Notes under the pieces: model-generated
Seen by the model: the letters and a program-made list of their open reading frames with translations, nothing else
What the model was told of the DNA's origin: nothing
Database searches by the model: none
Shown here: one piece after another, positions 34,977 to 47,038 of the stretch
Layout: each line of letters begins with the position of its first letter
How positions within the stretch are numbered: the stretch's first letter is position 1
Position numbers and translations under genes: made by a program
Source: Cryptomeria japonica
Lineage: Eukaryota; Streptophyta; Pinopsida; Cupressales; Cupressaceae
Reading direction: 5' to 3'
NCBI RefSeq assembly: GCF_030272615.1
Contig: NC_081406.1
Coordinates: 395,274,439 to 395,338,438 of the forward strand
DNA length: 64,000 bases

Positions 34977-35989
34977 AGTCCTCGCACCATCCGATCTATC
35001 TCTCTATGGAGGCCCCATCAAACCCCCACTAGCTCCTGCACCCCCTGACCTATCTCTCCATAGAGGGCCCACCACAGCCCCACTGCTTTGCATCCTCTAA
35101 GATCTCTCTGATCTGGCCTGTCGCATCTGTGAATAGCTTAGTCCTTGCTAACTAGCTAGCACTAGCTACTCATATAGACCCCGCCAATAATCAACCTCTC
35201 CACCTGCTCTTCATACCTCCCTCACCAATGCCTCCACAGCTGGCCCCTGTCCCTGTACTCCCTCCAAAACCCTCACTCTCTCTTGCAACTGGACCACCCT
35301 ATCAACAACCTGATCTCTCTCCTGTAGCACTACAGTTAGCTTTGACTCTCATGCAAATAGCTACACATCTCTCATTGCAGCCTTCACCTCCAGATCCTCC
35401 ACCCGTGTCTTGACTGTTGTCAATCAACAATGAAAATGTAGCATATGCTCCCGAGGATCACCACCCCTTGTCGCTCCCTCCCCTATCTCCATAGGTGCCT
35501 CTCCAGTGGCTCTCTCCCCTCTATCCATTGGTATCTCCCTCTCCATACCTTGGCCACCTAATCTGACTCCGCTCGACACCAACAGTCCCTGTGATATCCG
35601 CAGTGGCAATCCTCCTCTCCCTCTATGCTGGACCAGACCACCTAAGCCACCTCCTCCACCACCTCCACCATCCCCCCTCCCTTGTCCACCTATCATCGGT
35701 CCTCAAACTCCTCCCCTCCTCCGTCTTTGTCCCCTCTCCTCAAAATCAGGAATAGGCTCTGTTGGATCTGATATCCGTAGAATTGGATGAGCTGCCATAT
35801 ACTGTGTATACTCATCTGACACCCCAACATCCACCACCCTCGGCCGTATATCCCATGGCCTTTCCTGAAGCACCTAGAACTCCGCCAATGCCTAATCATA
35901 TGGAAGTACTTGCCCGCATGCATATCTCTCTTGGACCACTCTACCATACTCTCCTGATCCCCTTGGAAATCCCTACTACCATTCAAACT
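34977..35989 (-). pseudogene. Low-complexity 3' tail of antisense PMD gene
   Basis: GC-rich block (most of the window is AT-rich) encoding on the minus strand a G/R-rich tract (run of G near 35640) and on the plus strand P-rich tracts. It follows the PMD region without a clear border. I infer it is the low-complexity C-terminal part of the antisense ORF, disrupted by stops and frameshifts. No domain. Confidence 0.4.
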
Positions 35990-36890
35990 ACCTCAAAACC
36001 CTGACTGGCACCTGTCTCTCTACATCATAGGATGTCCACCCAATGAGGAATTGAGTCATGAATACAAATGACAAGGCCTCCGCATCATCCTCCCAAGGCT
36101 CACACTCTAGATAGGGTCTCTAGATCACTGCATCAAGATCATCTAGTGCCCGCCGCCACCACTCTAACTTCCCCAGGTGGGGCTGACTCATCATGCCACT
36201 GTACATGAACATATAGGGTTGATCAATTGCCTGAAATCTCAGACTCACTGGTCAAGTCACCGGTAAGTGCTCCCATGCCCAAATGTGTAGCAGCGTCACT
36301 CCCACTGCTAAAGAGCCTCTCCCACAGTATGCTACCTCATGCAGCTCCTGATACATGTGCGCTAACACGCACGGTCCCCAAGCAAATCAAGTCCCCTCCA
36401 TCATCATCTGCTCTATAACCTGTCCCCATCCAATGACTAGACCATGTGAGTGCTTATTAGAACACAGTAGCCCTCCCACGATCCCAGACAAAATTGCGGG
36501 CAATAGCTTGTACAACACCATGATGTCCTCCCAAGCTATGGAGTCGTCATCAATGTACACGTCCTCATCAAAGAATCACTGCACTGCTAGAGTCCCCCAT
36601 GATCTATCATATGTGACTAGCTCACCCCGAATGGGAATATGAAGGATATGCCACACATCCTCCAATGCCACTGTCATCTCCCCCTGTGCTAGGTGAAACG
36701 TGCACGTCTCACTATGCCAGCGCTCTGCCAAGGCTATAATCAAACCGTGATTCATCCGAATCATGGGCATATGCATCACATCATACATCCTAGTCACTGC
36801 AATGCAATCAATCTCGACCTCTGTCAGCCGATCTCATAACCCCTGTGTCGCTGGATGTCTCTCGCGTAACTGTAACACGTGTAGATCCTC
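35990..36890 (-). pseudogene. Antisense PMD (aminotransferase-like plant mobile domain) exon 2 in P
   Basis: Opposite to gag-pol. Translation from 36890: R-E-R-H-P-A-T-Q-G, then a stop, then L-A-E-R-W-H-S-E-T-C-T-F-H-L-A-Q-G-E-M-T and L-E-D-V-W-H-I-L-H-I-P (36797-36576), later W-G-P-C-V-L-A-H-M-Y-Q-E-L and L-L-H-I-W-A-W-E-H-L: the characteristic blocks of the plant mobile domain. Several in-frame stops. PMD proteins occur as host genes and inside transposable elements. A good acceptor (GTGTGCAG) precedes 36890, and the frame joins exon 1 (37631-37557) in phase 0. Function in the element unknown. Confidence 0.8.
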
Positions 36891-37556
36891 CTGCACACGG
36901 GCATCAATCAATCATCATCAGTTGTTTTGTTTTCAAACTTTCTTAAGTTTAAACCTAGACTATCAACAAATACTTTGATCAAGTATCTTCAGGTCTCAAT
37001 AGGTAAGCAATCATGGCACACCTAGACTTCAATAAGAATTTATCCTAATGACCTAAGTCTCATCAGGGCTGCTATGGTTCAAAACAACTCTCAATTCACA
37101 TCCCTTTTTCATCCATCATTGGCATCAGAAGATTTTTGTTCACACAAACTGGGGCATCTATTTTCCTAAACAAAAGCGCTATCTTGCCAACAATAGCACT
37201 AAACCCCTCACAATAGCGCTAAACCCCTAACAAAAGCACTTAATCAACCCCAGAAAAGCACTCAAATTGCAAAAGCACTACAAGACCTATGCAATAGCGC
37301 TACTTAAAGACAAAAGCACTCAATTGATCCTTCAATAGCGCTAAATAAACAATAGCGCTTAAACATACACACAATAGCACTAATATTTTCAATAGCACTC
37401 AAACGACAACCCAATAGCACCATTGTGGCACAAAAGAGCTAGTTAATTGGACAAAAGCACCAAAACATAGTTTCAACGCTATTGTCCTGACTCAACTTGG
37501 ATTCAGCAAAAAACATGACAAAAATGCATAAAATTCAAAATTTCAAATTTGCGTAC
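36891..37556 (-). other. Predicted intron of antisense gene in P, with CAATAGCGCT repeats
   Basis: Minus-strand donor GCG|GTACGC at 37557/37556 and acceptor GTGTGCAG|GAGG at 36891/36890. It contains over a dozen degenerate copies of CAATAGCGCT / CAAAAGCACT between about 37165 and 37470. Splicing is inferred from the signals and from the match with E5. Confidence 0.5.
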
Positions 37557-37631
37557 CGCTGGTCCGTAGTCGTCTGGCCGATGGAATCAACGGACTCGCT
37601 CGAAACGGTGCTTTGTAGTGGGTACCGACAT
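37557..37631 (-). pseudogene. Antisense gene exon 1 in P (25 codons)
   Basis: ATG at 37631-37629, about 100 bp downstream of a TATA box. Reads M-S-V-P-T-T-K-H-R-F-E-R-V-R, a TGA, then F-H-R-P-D-D-Y-G-P-A up to the splice donor. It matches E5 exon 1 (M-V-V-P-T-R-Q-H-R-F-E; also exactly 25 codons) and E3 (G-E-R-V-R-T-F-R-R-P-D-D-V-G-A-A; 26 codons). Where P has TGA, E3 has T, so the ancestral residue is open, though V-R-R would fit a CGA codon. Confidence 0.6.
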
Positions 37632-37727
37632 CCTAACTGCTACTCGCTCCTCTAAAATGTCACTATCAGAGCTCTGAATTCACACTGGTCGCGGTTGCAA
37701 ATGATCCTGTTTTCACCCCTTACTCCT

Positions 37728-37735
37728 CATATAAA
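37728..37735 (-). promoter_or_regulatory. TATA box of antisense gene in P
   Basis: Minus strand TTTATATG, about 100 bp upstream of the exon 1 ATG. E5 (63057-63066) and E3 (60632-60640) have TATA boxes at comparable distance from the homologous ATG. Confidence 0.5.
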
Positions 37736-38030
37736 CCCTTCGCCATCACCGTAACTTTCCCCCGCTCACCGCCGTGGTCCCCATGAACTTCCCGAGCCTA
37801 CCATTTCTCCATTTTACCTCCGATTTCTTCTATTTTTCACCCGCGTTGCTAACTTCTTCTCTTCTATCACCCTGCTAATTTTCATTCTTTTTCGAGAGAT
37901 CGCTCGATTTTTCCAAAATTTTCGGCCCATCTCTTGAGGGGGCATACCACCCATTAAATTTACATTTTATGGGGAATTTCTTCACACCTATTTCTCTTTC
38001 TTTGAAATGACGCGATAAACCGCACCGTCT

Positions 38031-38044
38031 CAAAGAGGGGCAAA
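38031..38044 (+). promoter_or_regulatory. P polypurine tract
   Basis: CAAAGAGGGGCAAA directly before TGTAGTCACA. It primes plus-strand DNA synthesis. The preceding 30 bases (TTTGAAATGACGCGATAAAC...) are conserved in the E3 and E2-family 3' ends. Confidence 0.85.
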
Positions 38045-39426
38045 TGTAGTCACATAAATCTGTCCAGTTTAATTAAATGAATATTTGCTATTTATTTGAT
38101 TAAAAAATCCACTAGCCATTAGTTAATTAAATTAATATATAATTAATTCATCTTCAAAATATTCTCCTATTAATTAAATAAATTATTAAATTTATTTAAA
38201 TTAATTCATTAAACCAAACTCACAATCAATTAAATGAATAAATCCTATTTATTTCATTTAAACCCTTTTCCTCTTTTAAATGAATTAAATAAAACATTTA
38301 TTTAAATCATTTATTTCCCCCCACTTGCATTTTCCTACAAATGCAACTTGCACCTATTTATTGAAATAAATGAATTTTATTTTAATTAAAAATTCTATTT
38401 TCCCTCACCCACCAAACCCACTTGCAATCCTAACCCCCTTCTAGATTCTTCTAAGCCCTTCCTAATTAACCTAATCCATCCCCTAATTATTGTCACATTC
38501 CTAAGCAACTTGGAGTCACTTCTCAAAGACTTCAAAAGTCTTTGAAAAGCATTTAATGCTTTGTGTATTCAACAATCTAACCTCCAAAGTCTTCCAAAAA
38601 CACTAATGGCTCTTACATGACCATTAATGGCTCTTACATAACCATTTATGGTTATTTCAACTTGCACTCATGTGTCTCAAGCATTTATTGCTTTGACCAT
38701 AGTTATCCCTTTTGCCTTTGCACAAGAGTTTATCCATTGGATAAAAGCTTTATTGTTTGAATAAAGAATTTATTCATTCAACTAACCTTGACCTTAACTC
38801 CCAATTTAACTCTCAGGTCATGTCAAGCATTTAATGCTTATTCCCTCTCGTCTCAACCTATCTCACATTGACACTTGTCAACCAGGGATTGGGTTGAAAG
38901 CCCTCACATGGATCTCAAATCATTCAATCTTGACCCCTATTGAGATTACTCAATCTCAACCATCCATTGCTCCATTTTACCTATAAATAGAGCTCACATT
39001 CCTCATTTTCAAAGGCCTCAAGCATTCTCAAAGCTCAAGCCTCAAACATTCTCAAGCATTTAGCATTCATAGTCATAAATCATTTTAGAGAGCATTTAGC
39101 ATAAATCATTAATCATCTTGTCATTTTGATTTAAAATAAATCATTTTAGTATCTATAAGCATCTAGTATTGGCTTTTCATTCACATTTAGAGCAAATAAT
39201 TAATCTCAAACCTCCATAAGCATCCATAGTGCAAAAAGCTGCTGAGACCTACACTATTTTGGAACTTGGAGAGGAGAGGAACAAAGGAGAAGGAGCTAAG
39301 AACATGTTAAGAAGAATTTGGAGATGTCTTCTTATATTTGTGTCATTTGTTAAATATGTTAGCATGATCTTAGTATCTCTTTTGATATGCCTGCTTAGGT
39401 TAATCTTTGGTTGAATAACACTAACA
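38045..39426 (+). repeat. P 3' LTR (minimum extent)
   Basis: Starts TGTAGTCACATAAATCTG after the polypurine tract; AT-rich U3; TATA box TATAAATAG at 38982-38990, about 937 bp in (922 bp in the E3 LTR). A possible CA end is AACACTAACA at 39426, giving 1,382 bp. The sequence after it (TTAATCCTG...) is also shared by D1 and D2, so the LTR may run much further, through M and R1 (see findings). No primer site follows 39426. Confidence 0.6.
39229..39414 (+). CDS. 61-codon ORF within LTR, copy 2
   Basis: Same length and start as 17483-17668. About four amino-acid differences, two of them conservative in the hydrophobic part (M to V, A to V). It lies about 240 bp downstream of the TATA box because of the local duplication. 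No family recognised; see copy 1. Confidence 0.35.
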   Translation: MQKAAETYTILELGEERNKGEGAKNMLRRIWRCLLIFVSFVKYVSMILVSLLICLLRLIFG

Positions 39427-40395
39427 TTAATCCTGTTTCTTGTTGTTTTTGGTGTGTTATAGTACCACAGGTTTTAAGCTAACCTTGTCCTTTTTGCAGA
39501 GCATCACCTTGTTTTCATTATAGGATATGCTTTCGACAAAGCATCTTTGTATTTGGTAGAACATATGCAATACATCAAAACTTATATTTTTCAGCAAAAC
39601 ATATGCAAATCTATGCCGACATGAAATCCCTTTTCAATATAATATCCCTTTTGGAGAAATTCATATCTTCTATGCTAGTATTGTTAGCTACTTTGAAACA
39701 TTATTTTTTCATTGTAACATTATGTGAGTCTTGTTTATACTAAGTATTTCACATAAGGAGAAGTATAATGCACTTTCCTTGGGCTTTTTGAGATAAGGTC
39801 ATGGATTTGGTCTTCTTTTGGAGCCATATGTTGGGCTCAATCCTTATGAGAGCCACATTTATCCCCTCATATAGCATTCATACTTATGTAGCAAACATGT
39901 TCTATAATTGATATGTATCTAAATATTTTGCCATTCATATCTTTCATTAATGAACTTGTAACAATAATGATTAAATAAACCATTCTTCTCAAGCCAATGT
40001 TTGTAGACAACTTGGAAAGTACTGAGTAAAATTCTAGAGGGGAATTTATTTTTCTAGTTAAATACAAACGCTTGGTTATGACAAAAGCATAGAAACTAAC
40101 TTATTATTTGAGGATCACTAAATCTTATCAAAAATTAGGGTTCCAACAGTGACTCTTTCTCGGGATGTATACCCCTTGTGGGTATTACAGGAATCCAACT
40201 GTCTCTAGGGTTGATGATTTGAGAAAATTTTTACTAAAAGGGGGATGGTATAATCCACAAGAATGTAACCTAAACTATTGCACATGGAAAATGATCAAGA
40301 AAATATCTCTTTAGGAACTATCCATGTGCTAGCAGTTCCATTTGTTCTCCATCCATATTTTGTAAACAATATGAATTGGCTCCATTCTTTCCTGT

Positions 40396-41663
40396 TGTAA
40401 AGCGGAAAAATCGAACCCTAGTCGTTCTCCCCTCCCCAACTCCGAGGAGAGAGAAGGGAGAGTTACTAGGGTTGATGGTTTTCACTTAGGAGGGACTTTA
40501 CATTCAAAAGAGGGGTTGAGACCCACAAGATCCAATCCCATGCAATGCAAGATTGGATTCTATATGAGTTTCAAGGGTTGTGATAGCAAGGATACCCTCT
40601 TTTGTAAAGAATGTAGATAGAAAGATTGAACTAGGATTGCATGTAAAGTGGGAAGATTTGCTTAAAAAAAGAGATAGGGATATGGGATGAAGCTGCGGAC
40701 CTAGAATTAGTAGTAAAATATCAAAACGGTGTTGTCCTGCAAATTTGAGCGAAAGTTGATGGGACGATGGCGCCCGGCGTGCACACGGTCCTCTGAAAAA
40801 TCCGCAAAACGAAGGGGGATCTGTTCGTCTCTGCACAAGGATTCCAGATCTTCAATTTCAGCTGCGTACCTGCAACCTACACACAAAAAAGCGAAGACGA
40901 TTGGGGGGTTAGGGATTAGGGGTTTGCCCTTAGGTCAAACCCCGGTTTTGGAATTAACCAAGAAATGAGAAATTGCTGTAAATGTAATGTAAAACAAGTA
41001 CTAATACCTTGTTGTAAGGATGTTTGTATCCTTATATGCGAAGGTATAGATGTTGTTGTATGTTGTATGTTGTATGTTGTAGTATGTAATGTGTTGTGAG
41101 TGATCTCCTCTTCAATGGTTGAATCCTTGTCTTGAATGCAACACTTAGCCTTTAATGGAGACTTAGAATGATCAATTGCTTGAAGGAATGCTTGAATGCT
41201 TGAATGCTTGAATGTTTGAATATCGTTTCCACCCTTTTTTCCTCCTCCTCCAAATGAGAGAGGAAAAGTAGTTTATATACTTGCCAATTAGGGTTAAAAG
41301 ACTGATTTTCCCGACCTTAGGCCGACCAGGAAATGTTATTTTCCAAATTGCAAACAAAAAGACCCGAAGTCCCATAGGAGACCGGGCCCAAAATAGGGCC
41401 AGGGACCAGGGCGCTGGGTGCCATGGTCCTGGGGGACCAGGGCGCTAGGCGCCCTCGTCCTGAAGGACCAGGGCGCTGGGCGCTCTGGTCCCACCTCCCG
41501 GGACAGCAAGGTGCAAGGAGGATTAGACCAGGGTGCCGGAAAAATACAGTTTTTGATGTCATGAGCAAGTTTCGGGGTCTCCATTCAGGTTCAGTGTTGC
41601 GTCGCCATCGTGAAGACCCAAATGCAGTCAAAATTGCAAGTGTCACAATTTTAGGACGCTACA
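40396..41663 (-). repeat. E4 3' LTR
   Basis: 1,268 bp; TGTAAAGCGG...GACGCTACA on the plus strand. Minus-strand TATA box (GTATATAAAC) near 41275. At 41395-41500 it holds four GC-rich inverted repeats of the type ACCAGGGCGCTGGGCGCCCT. At about 40757-40795 it has a GATGGCGCCCGGCGTGCACA-type motif found again in the E4 leader. Confidence 0.95.
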
Positions 41664-41680
41664 TTTTGCCCCCACTTTAG
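41664..41680 (-). promoter_or_regulatory. E4 polypurine tract
   Basis: Minus strand TAAAGTGGGGGCAAAA directly before TGTAGCGTCC. It differs from the AAAGAGGGGCAAA tract of the other elements. Confidence 0.8.
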
Positions 41681-42410
41681 CAGGAGTATAAGCATACGCT
41701 CATACTTCCGGTAAAGTACAAGGAAACAACATTGAAAAACTTTCACCATGTCAAGGAGGCAAGATACACCAAGCCCCCAATGGACTAAGGATCTTACGAC
41801 TTCGATTGACAAAGTAAAAGGGAAGATCATGAGGGAGAACCATGACTGTCAGTAGTAAGGTTCCCTCACTATGAGTCATGCAAGAAAGATATCAAAAATT
41901 TTCAAGGCAAAGCTATATTTGTTAAGAAATTTTCAAGTATCTTGAAAAGATATGAATGGGATGTATGCCCCCCTACGTTAAAGCGATCGCACATGCCTCA
42001 CCAGGGGTGATTGCTTTAAGGTAGTGATACATATAAGAATGAGAAGGGAAAGGAGTACGTTATCACAAGGATTTAGCCCCCAAGTGTGAGATAAGCCCAA
42101 GGATAATAGGCACAAAACACAAAGCACAAGGTGACTTCGCTTTCCTCGGGGTCAGTATGCTATATGATAATTCATGTATATCATATGTATGTATGCATAA
42201 TTGTTCTTCATTCCCCAATCAAGGAAGGTCACCTAGAAGAAGGGAACACATGTGTCTTTTGAGTCAACATGAGAGAGACCAAGAGATCTCAATGTTTTGC
42301 ATCATCCTCAAGTAGACAACACTGAGGACAACAAATAGAAGAATGAGAGTAACATATAGAAGAAGTAACAAAAGAAATAGAGGAGGAGAGAATCTGCTAT
42401 GCTAATGAAA
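41681..42410 (-). other. E4 3' untranslated region
   Basis: 730 bp between the end of the coding frame and the polypurine tract. No ORF, repeat or motif recognised; where pol would be expected in an autonomous element, nothing remains. Confidence 0.6.
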
Positions 42411-45400
42411 CTAGTATAGCATGTCATCTACCCCCCGATCTTGCTGATCAATGTTTCGGGAAGGTAGGGAACATGCTAGAGGAGGAACATCCAACACAGC
42501 AGATGGAGCTATCACAAGATCCAAACAAGGGCTATGTTCATATCCCAAGCCGCGGTGTTCTTGTCTAGGAGCTAGAATAAGTGCTTTAGAAAATTCTTTA
42601 GATAAATGGTTATCAATATCCACAAGTTCATATTCACTATCAGAATGAACAGGAGTAACATTTGCATCATGAATAACATTTTCATCTATATCATCATCAA
42701 GATTTATAAAAATAGGATCTTTAACTCGCACAGGATCAAAACCATCATGCATCTTATGTTTAGGAGATTTTGGCTCAATCGTCGGCTGAGGAGAAAATGG
42801 AATAATGCTTGTTGAAGGTGTTTTTGGGGATTGCAAAGTTTGAGAGGCAGCTGCCTGAGCTCTAAGACAACGCTTTCGTCAGCGTTCATGTGCAGAACGA
42901 TTTTGTCTAGTCTTAGTAGGAAGATTAGGAGATTGAGGAGGAGGAATATTCTCATCCTTATCACTTGGGTGTTTAGGTTGTGGTCTCTTAGGTTGAATAA
43001 TAGGAGAAGAGGAAAGTCTCTTCTCTCCATAAGAGGAAGGAGGAGGAACTGCTCCATATAAGGGAGGAATATTTGGTTTAGGAAGGAGACCAAGTCCATC
43101 ATGACGAGGAGGTATAGGTCTACTTTTAGGAAGTTTATTAGATATAGACATAGTCACATCCATAGGGATGGGTTGGGAATCTTCTTGAGGAAAGACATTA
43201 GTTTTATCTTTCAAAGGAAGAACTTCCTTCTCAAGAATGATAGGAATGTCAAGTTTGGGTGTTCTAGGTTCACTTAGAGATAGGATCATATCTTTTTTCC
43301 ACTTTTGATAAGATTTGAAAAGATGATCACTTCGCAGAGGAAGAGATTGGAATTGTTTAGGCCAAAAGTAATCAATAGGAACGCTAGAAGTTCTTTCAGC
43401 TGGTTTAAAGAGACTATGATTGACAGTAACAACTTCACCATTATGGGGAAATTTCAAACACTTGTGAATAGGAGAAGCAATAGCTTTCATGGAAGATAGC
43501 CGAGGATAGCCAAGCTTCACATGAAATTGTTCGGAAGATGGAATAATAGCAAAGTTCACATCAAGGGATTTGTTATGGACCTCAATAGGTAATGTAATAG
43601 AACCAATTGCAGGAGAAGAAAATGCATCAAATAATTTCACAACCACATTTGTTTCATCATAGATCACTTGATTCAATTGCAAAGTAAAAAGAAATTCTTC
43701 AATAATGATATTAACCATACAAGAAGGATCAATAAGCACTCCACGGCAAGGTGTATTTTTGACTTTTGCAACTATATATAAAGGACCGTCAGGTGCCCTG
43801 ATAGTTTCACTAGAATCAAATGTGATGGAAGGTTCTTTAGGGATTTTCTGCTGCTCTACAAAGTTAATCACATTCAGAGTCATAGACACAAGATCATCAG
43901 GTGAGACAGAGGAATCAGTAGTATCAATCGCATTAGAGGTATGAGAAGGTAATGGATCAGTAAAAATCTAAAGATTTTGGTTGGGGGGAGCTACAGATGT
44001 ATTGCCTTTATCATTCACTCTAGAAATAGAAATAGTATTATTATCAATCAAATCTTGAATTTTCCCCTTTAAAGCAAAACATTTTTCAGTATCATGCCCA
44101 GGTTGACGATGAAATTGACAAAAAGATTTGTTATCAAAATAGGGTGAATTAATTTTTGCAGGATCAATTTGCCTTATAGGAGGAAGAGTAAGCACATTTT
44201 GTTCCAATAACTTATTCATAATACTATGCAATGATTCATTCAAAGGAGTAAACTTTCTTTCTTTCTTGAAAAACTTAGAAATAGGAGACACACCTGATGC
44301 TGCATTCACATTGTTGTTGATGATGTTTTCATTGAATTTAATGGACTCTCTATTTGGTTTAAACTTCCCAAATGGTTGTTGACTACTATCACCCTTATCA
44401 CTCGGAGCCATAGGATGTGATTGTTCCATTTGACTCATAGTCAGTTGATAATTGTGAAGAGTTGCGCACAACTGTTGGAAAGAAGTAAACTCAGAAAACA
44501 AGAGTTTTTCTCTAATGTCTTTTTGTAAATTAGAAATAAAGATTCTTTGAATATCATTGTCAGGCACTGGAAAGGAAATTTGAGCATACAAATGCTTATA
44601 TCTACCAATGAAATCAGTCACTTTTTCTTTAACCCCTTGTTTACAATGCATTAAATCAATCAAAGTAACTTTAGGACTTATATTGTTTTGAAATTGTTGA
44701 ATAAAAGCATTTGCAAGTTGTTCAAAAGAAGTAATAGAATAAGAAGGCAATGAGAAATACCATTTTAGGGCTTTATCTCTTAATGTTCTAGTAAACAGTT
44801 TTGCAAGCAACCTTTGGTCATAAGCAAAATCAGTACATATTGTTTGAAAGGTCTTAACATGTGTTAGAGGATCACCCTTACCATTATAAAGCTCCAAATG
44901 CGGAATTTCAACATGTTTAGGGGGGATAGCTCAAACAATGTCAAGAGAAAGTGGGCTCGCAACATCAAATGTGGGCACACTAAACTTAGATTGATTCATA
45001 GAGGCAATTTGTTGCTGTAAAGAAGAGACAGTTTGTGCAAGATTGTTAATGGTCGCTTCAGTCGAAGAGTTCATATTAGACGTGTTAGATTGTGATGGAG
45101 GTGTTATGTTATTGAAAGAAGGTAGAGAGTAAGGTGGTGGGACACTATGATAGTTAGTCATAGGAGATGATTGGAAAGGAGGAACACTACAAGGAGGAAT
45201 GGAATGGTTAAACGAATTGCCCCCTTGCGTCATGTTCATTTGTGGTGATGTAATAGGAACACTTATTGAAGGAATGAATGAAGAAGTTGGATTGAATGAA
45301 GGAAGAGGGTTGATTGAAGAAGAAGGATTGCCCCCATGATTAGTGATCATAGGAGGAATGTCTTGTGTTGAAGTAGTCATTATGTTTGATGTAAAAGTAG

Positions 45401-45854
45401 GTATACTAGCAATAGAAGTCATCAAAGGAATAGAATGATTGTCTTGAGTAGGAGGTTGTGTATAACCTAAGGTTTCGGCACAACTCTTCATAGGCATCAC
45501 ATTTGAATCCACAATGTGTGCAATACCACGCAAAATATCAATTCCATTCTTATCACTTTGAAGCATACATTTTAGACCCTCAATTAAAGGAAGAGCTTGA
45601 CTATCAGGGTATTCTTGAGACATCCACTGTCGAAAATTGTCAAATTGGTTATCCAATTTTGAAAGTTGTTCTACAGAAACCTCATGGAGAGCTTCTTCAT
45701 CATTAAGAGGATTAGAGGAATTACCCATGTCTTCGTTAAAAAGACCATTCAAATTAGGTTCCATCTTCTCAGTAATTAAACCTTGGAAGGACTTAATTCT
45801 AAGGCTTCGTCTAACGGGAATAGTGTAAGTAGGGCTTATTGTTGTAAAACTCAT
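42411..45854 (-). pseudogene. E4 gag-protease polyprotein (three in-frame stops)
   Basis: One frame of 1,148 codons from ATG 45854 to 42411, broken by stops at 44931-44933 (TGA), 43968-43970 (TAG) and 42879-42881 (TGA) only. N-terminus with R-R-S-L-R-I, then a long P/S/N-rich linker. Gag domain at about 44897-44430 (L-E-L-Y-N-G-K-G-D-P; A-L-K-W-Y-F-S-L-P). Zinc knuckle C-Q-F-H-x4-H-x4-C at about 44118. Protease-like domain at about 43780-43440 with V-L-I-D-P-S-C-M-V-N-I, D-P-S in place of D-T/S-G, so probably inactive. C-terminus P-rich and acidic. No RT follows. Confidence 0.88.
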
Positions 45855-47038
45855 GCACTAAAGAGAGAGAGAAGATTTTTTGAATTTTAGAGGTAGCAAA
45901 TTTCAGTAAAACTAGCCAATCTTCTAGGTTTAAGCTGTTAAATACAATCAGGACAATCTCCCGAAATTTTGGAAAAAATGCCCGGGACCGTGGCGCTTGG
46001 GGTGCACACGGTCCTCGCAACTTTTTTCGAAATTTGCAGGGATGAAAGTTATGATGATTTTACAGCTAACCTAAAAAAATTGAGTGATTTTACGATCTGT
46101 AGATAGGCCAAATTAAAGTTGCAATTTCAAAATTGAACCCTACCAAGATTGTCGAAAAATGCAAAATTTGAATTTTGAAAAAGAGAGGGAAACTGAAATT
46201 TTGAATTTTATGATTTTAGAGGGAATACCAAAAGCAATGCAAGTTTTGAAATTTGAAGGTTGACTCAATTTCACACAAAATTCAATTTTGAAAGCGGAAA
46301 TCAAAGTTGTTGTAATTAAGCACTTAATTTCAAAAGTCACAAATTGCAAAAATTTTGATAAATCACTGAAATTTCGAATGAATGCTAACACATTTTTCAG
46401 ATTTAGGACTGTAAGAAACACAATTTTGATATGAATTTCAATTTCAACAATTTTTGAATGATTAGAAGCCTCAATCCAAGCAATCGCTAGACCAACTTTG
46501 ACTGTAATTTTGAAAGTGTTAAAATTGATAAAATCAGCCAAAATTCTAGATTTTAGCAGAAAAATACAGTAAGATCTAGCTCCTGAAATTTTGGAAAAAA
46601 TGTCGGGGATGATGGCGCTCGGAGTGCACACGGTCCTCGCAAATTTTTTCCAAATTTTCAGGGATGAAAGATATTATGATTTTATTGCGGAATCCAAAGT
46701 TACAGCTGATTTGGAGATGTTTTGATTAGTGAAATTGTCGGACAAAGGTTGAATCAAGAGGGTTTCAAAAATTAGGGTTTTGACACTTAACCACTTAATT
46801 TTCAAAATTAAAGCACAAATATGAATTGATAATTTGTAATAGAAGGGCAGATCTGAAACAAGCATCAATAATTAAACATTTCACAAGTTTAATTACTTAA
46901 AAAGAAGATTTAGGGTTTTTATGCAATTAACCTCTAAAATTTTGCAAAAGATCAAACATGGAAATGTAATCAAGGAATCCAATTTTCAGATCTAACTATG
47001 AATAATCAGAAAGGATGTTCACATTGGGTTCACCAAAA
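45855..47038 (-). other. E4 leader and primer binding site
   Basis: The primer site TGGTGAACCCAATG is at about 47022-47035 on the minus strand, three bases from the LTR. The leader is AT-rich and carries two copies of a motif ending GTGCACACGGTCCTC (about 45983-46016 and 46609-46640), also present in the LTR. A 163-codon minus-strand ORF (46631-46140) is F/I/K-rich and has no family resemblance; not called. Confidence 0.7.

Larger units (their letters stand above)
21571..38044 (+). mobile_element. P: Tat-lineage Ty3/gypsy element, internal and 5' side
   Basis: Plus-strand element. LTR-like sequence (21571-22532), leader, gag, protease, G-patch, RT, two RNase H domains, integrase, a 3' region with an antisense PMD pseudogene, and a polypurine tract (38031-38044) leading into an LTR. 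The second RNase H marks the Tat lineage. The whole gag-pol (24982-32241, 2,420 codons) is in one frame with 31 internal stops and no frameshift. The sequences bordering P on the left (TGTAGTATCG) and right (TGTAGTCACA) do not match, so I cannot define it as a simple two-LTR element. Confidence 0.88.

Noticed and set aside
35424-35790. G-rich (minus) and P-rich (plus) ORFs
   Set aside because: Both read the same GC-rich simple-sequence stretch; kept only as the probable tail of the antisense PMD pseudogene.
42704-43102. L-rich 132-codon minus ORF overlapping E4
   Set aside because: Out of frame with the gag-protease polyprotein that covers the same bases.
46140-46631. 163-codon minus-strand ORF in the E4 leader
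   Set aside because: F/I/K-rich low-complexity translation between primer site and gag; no family resemblance.
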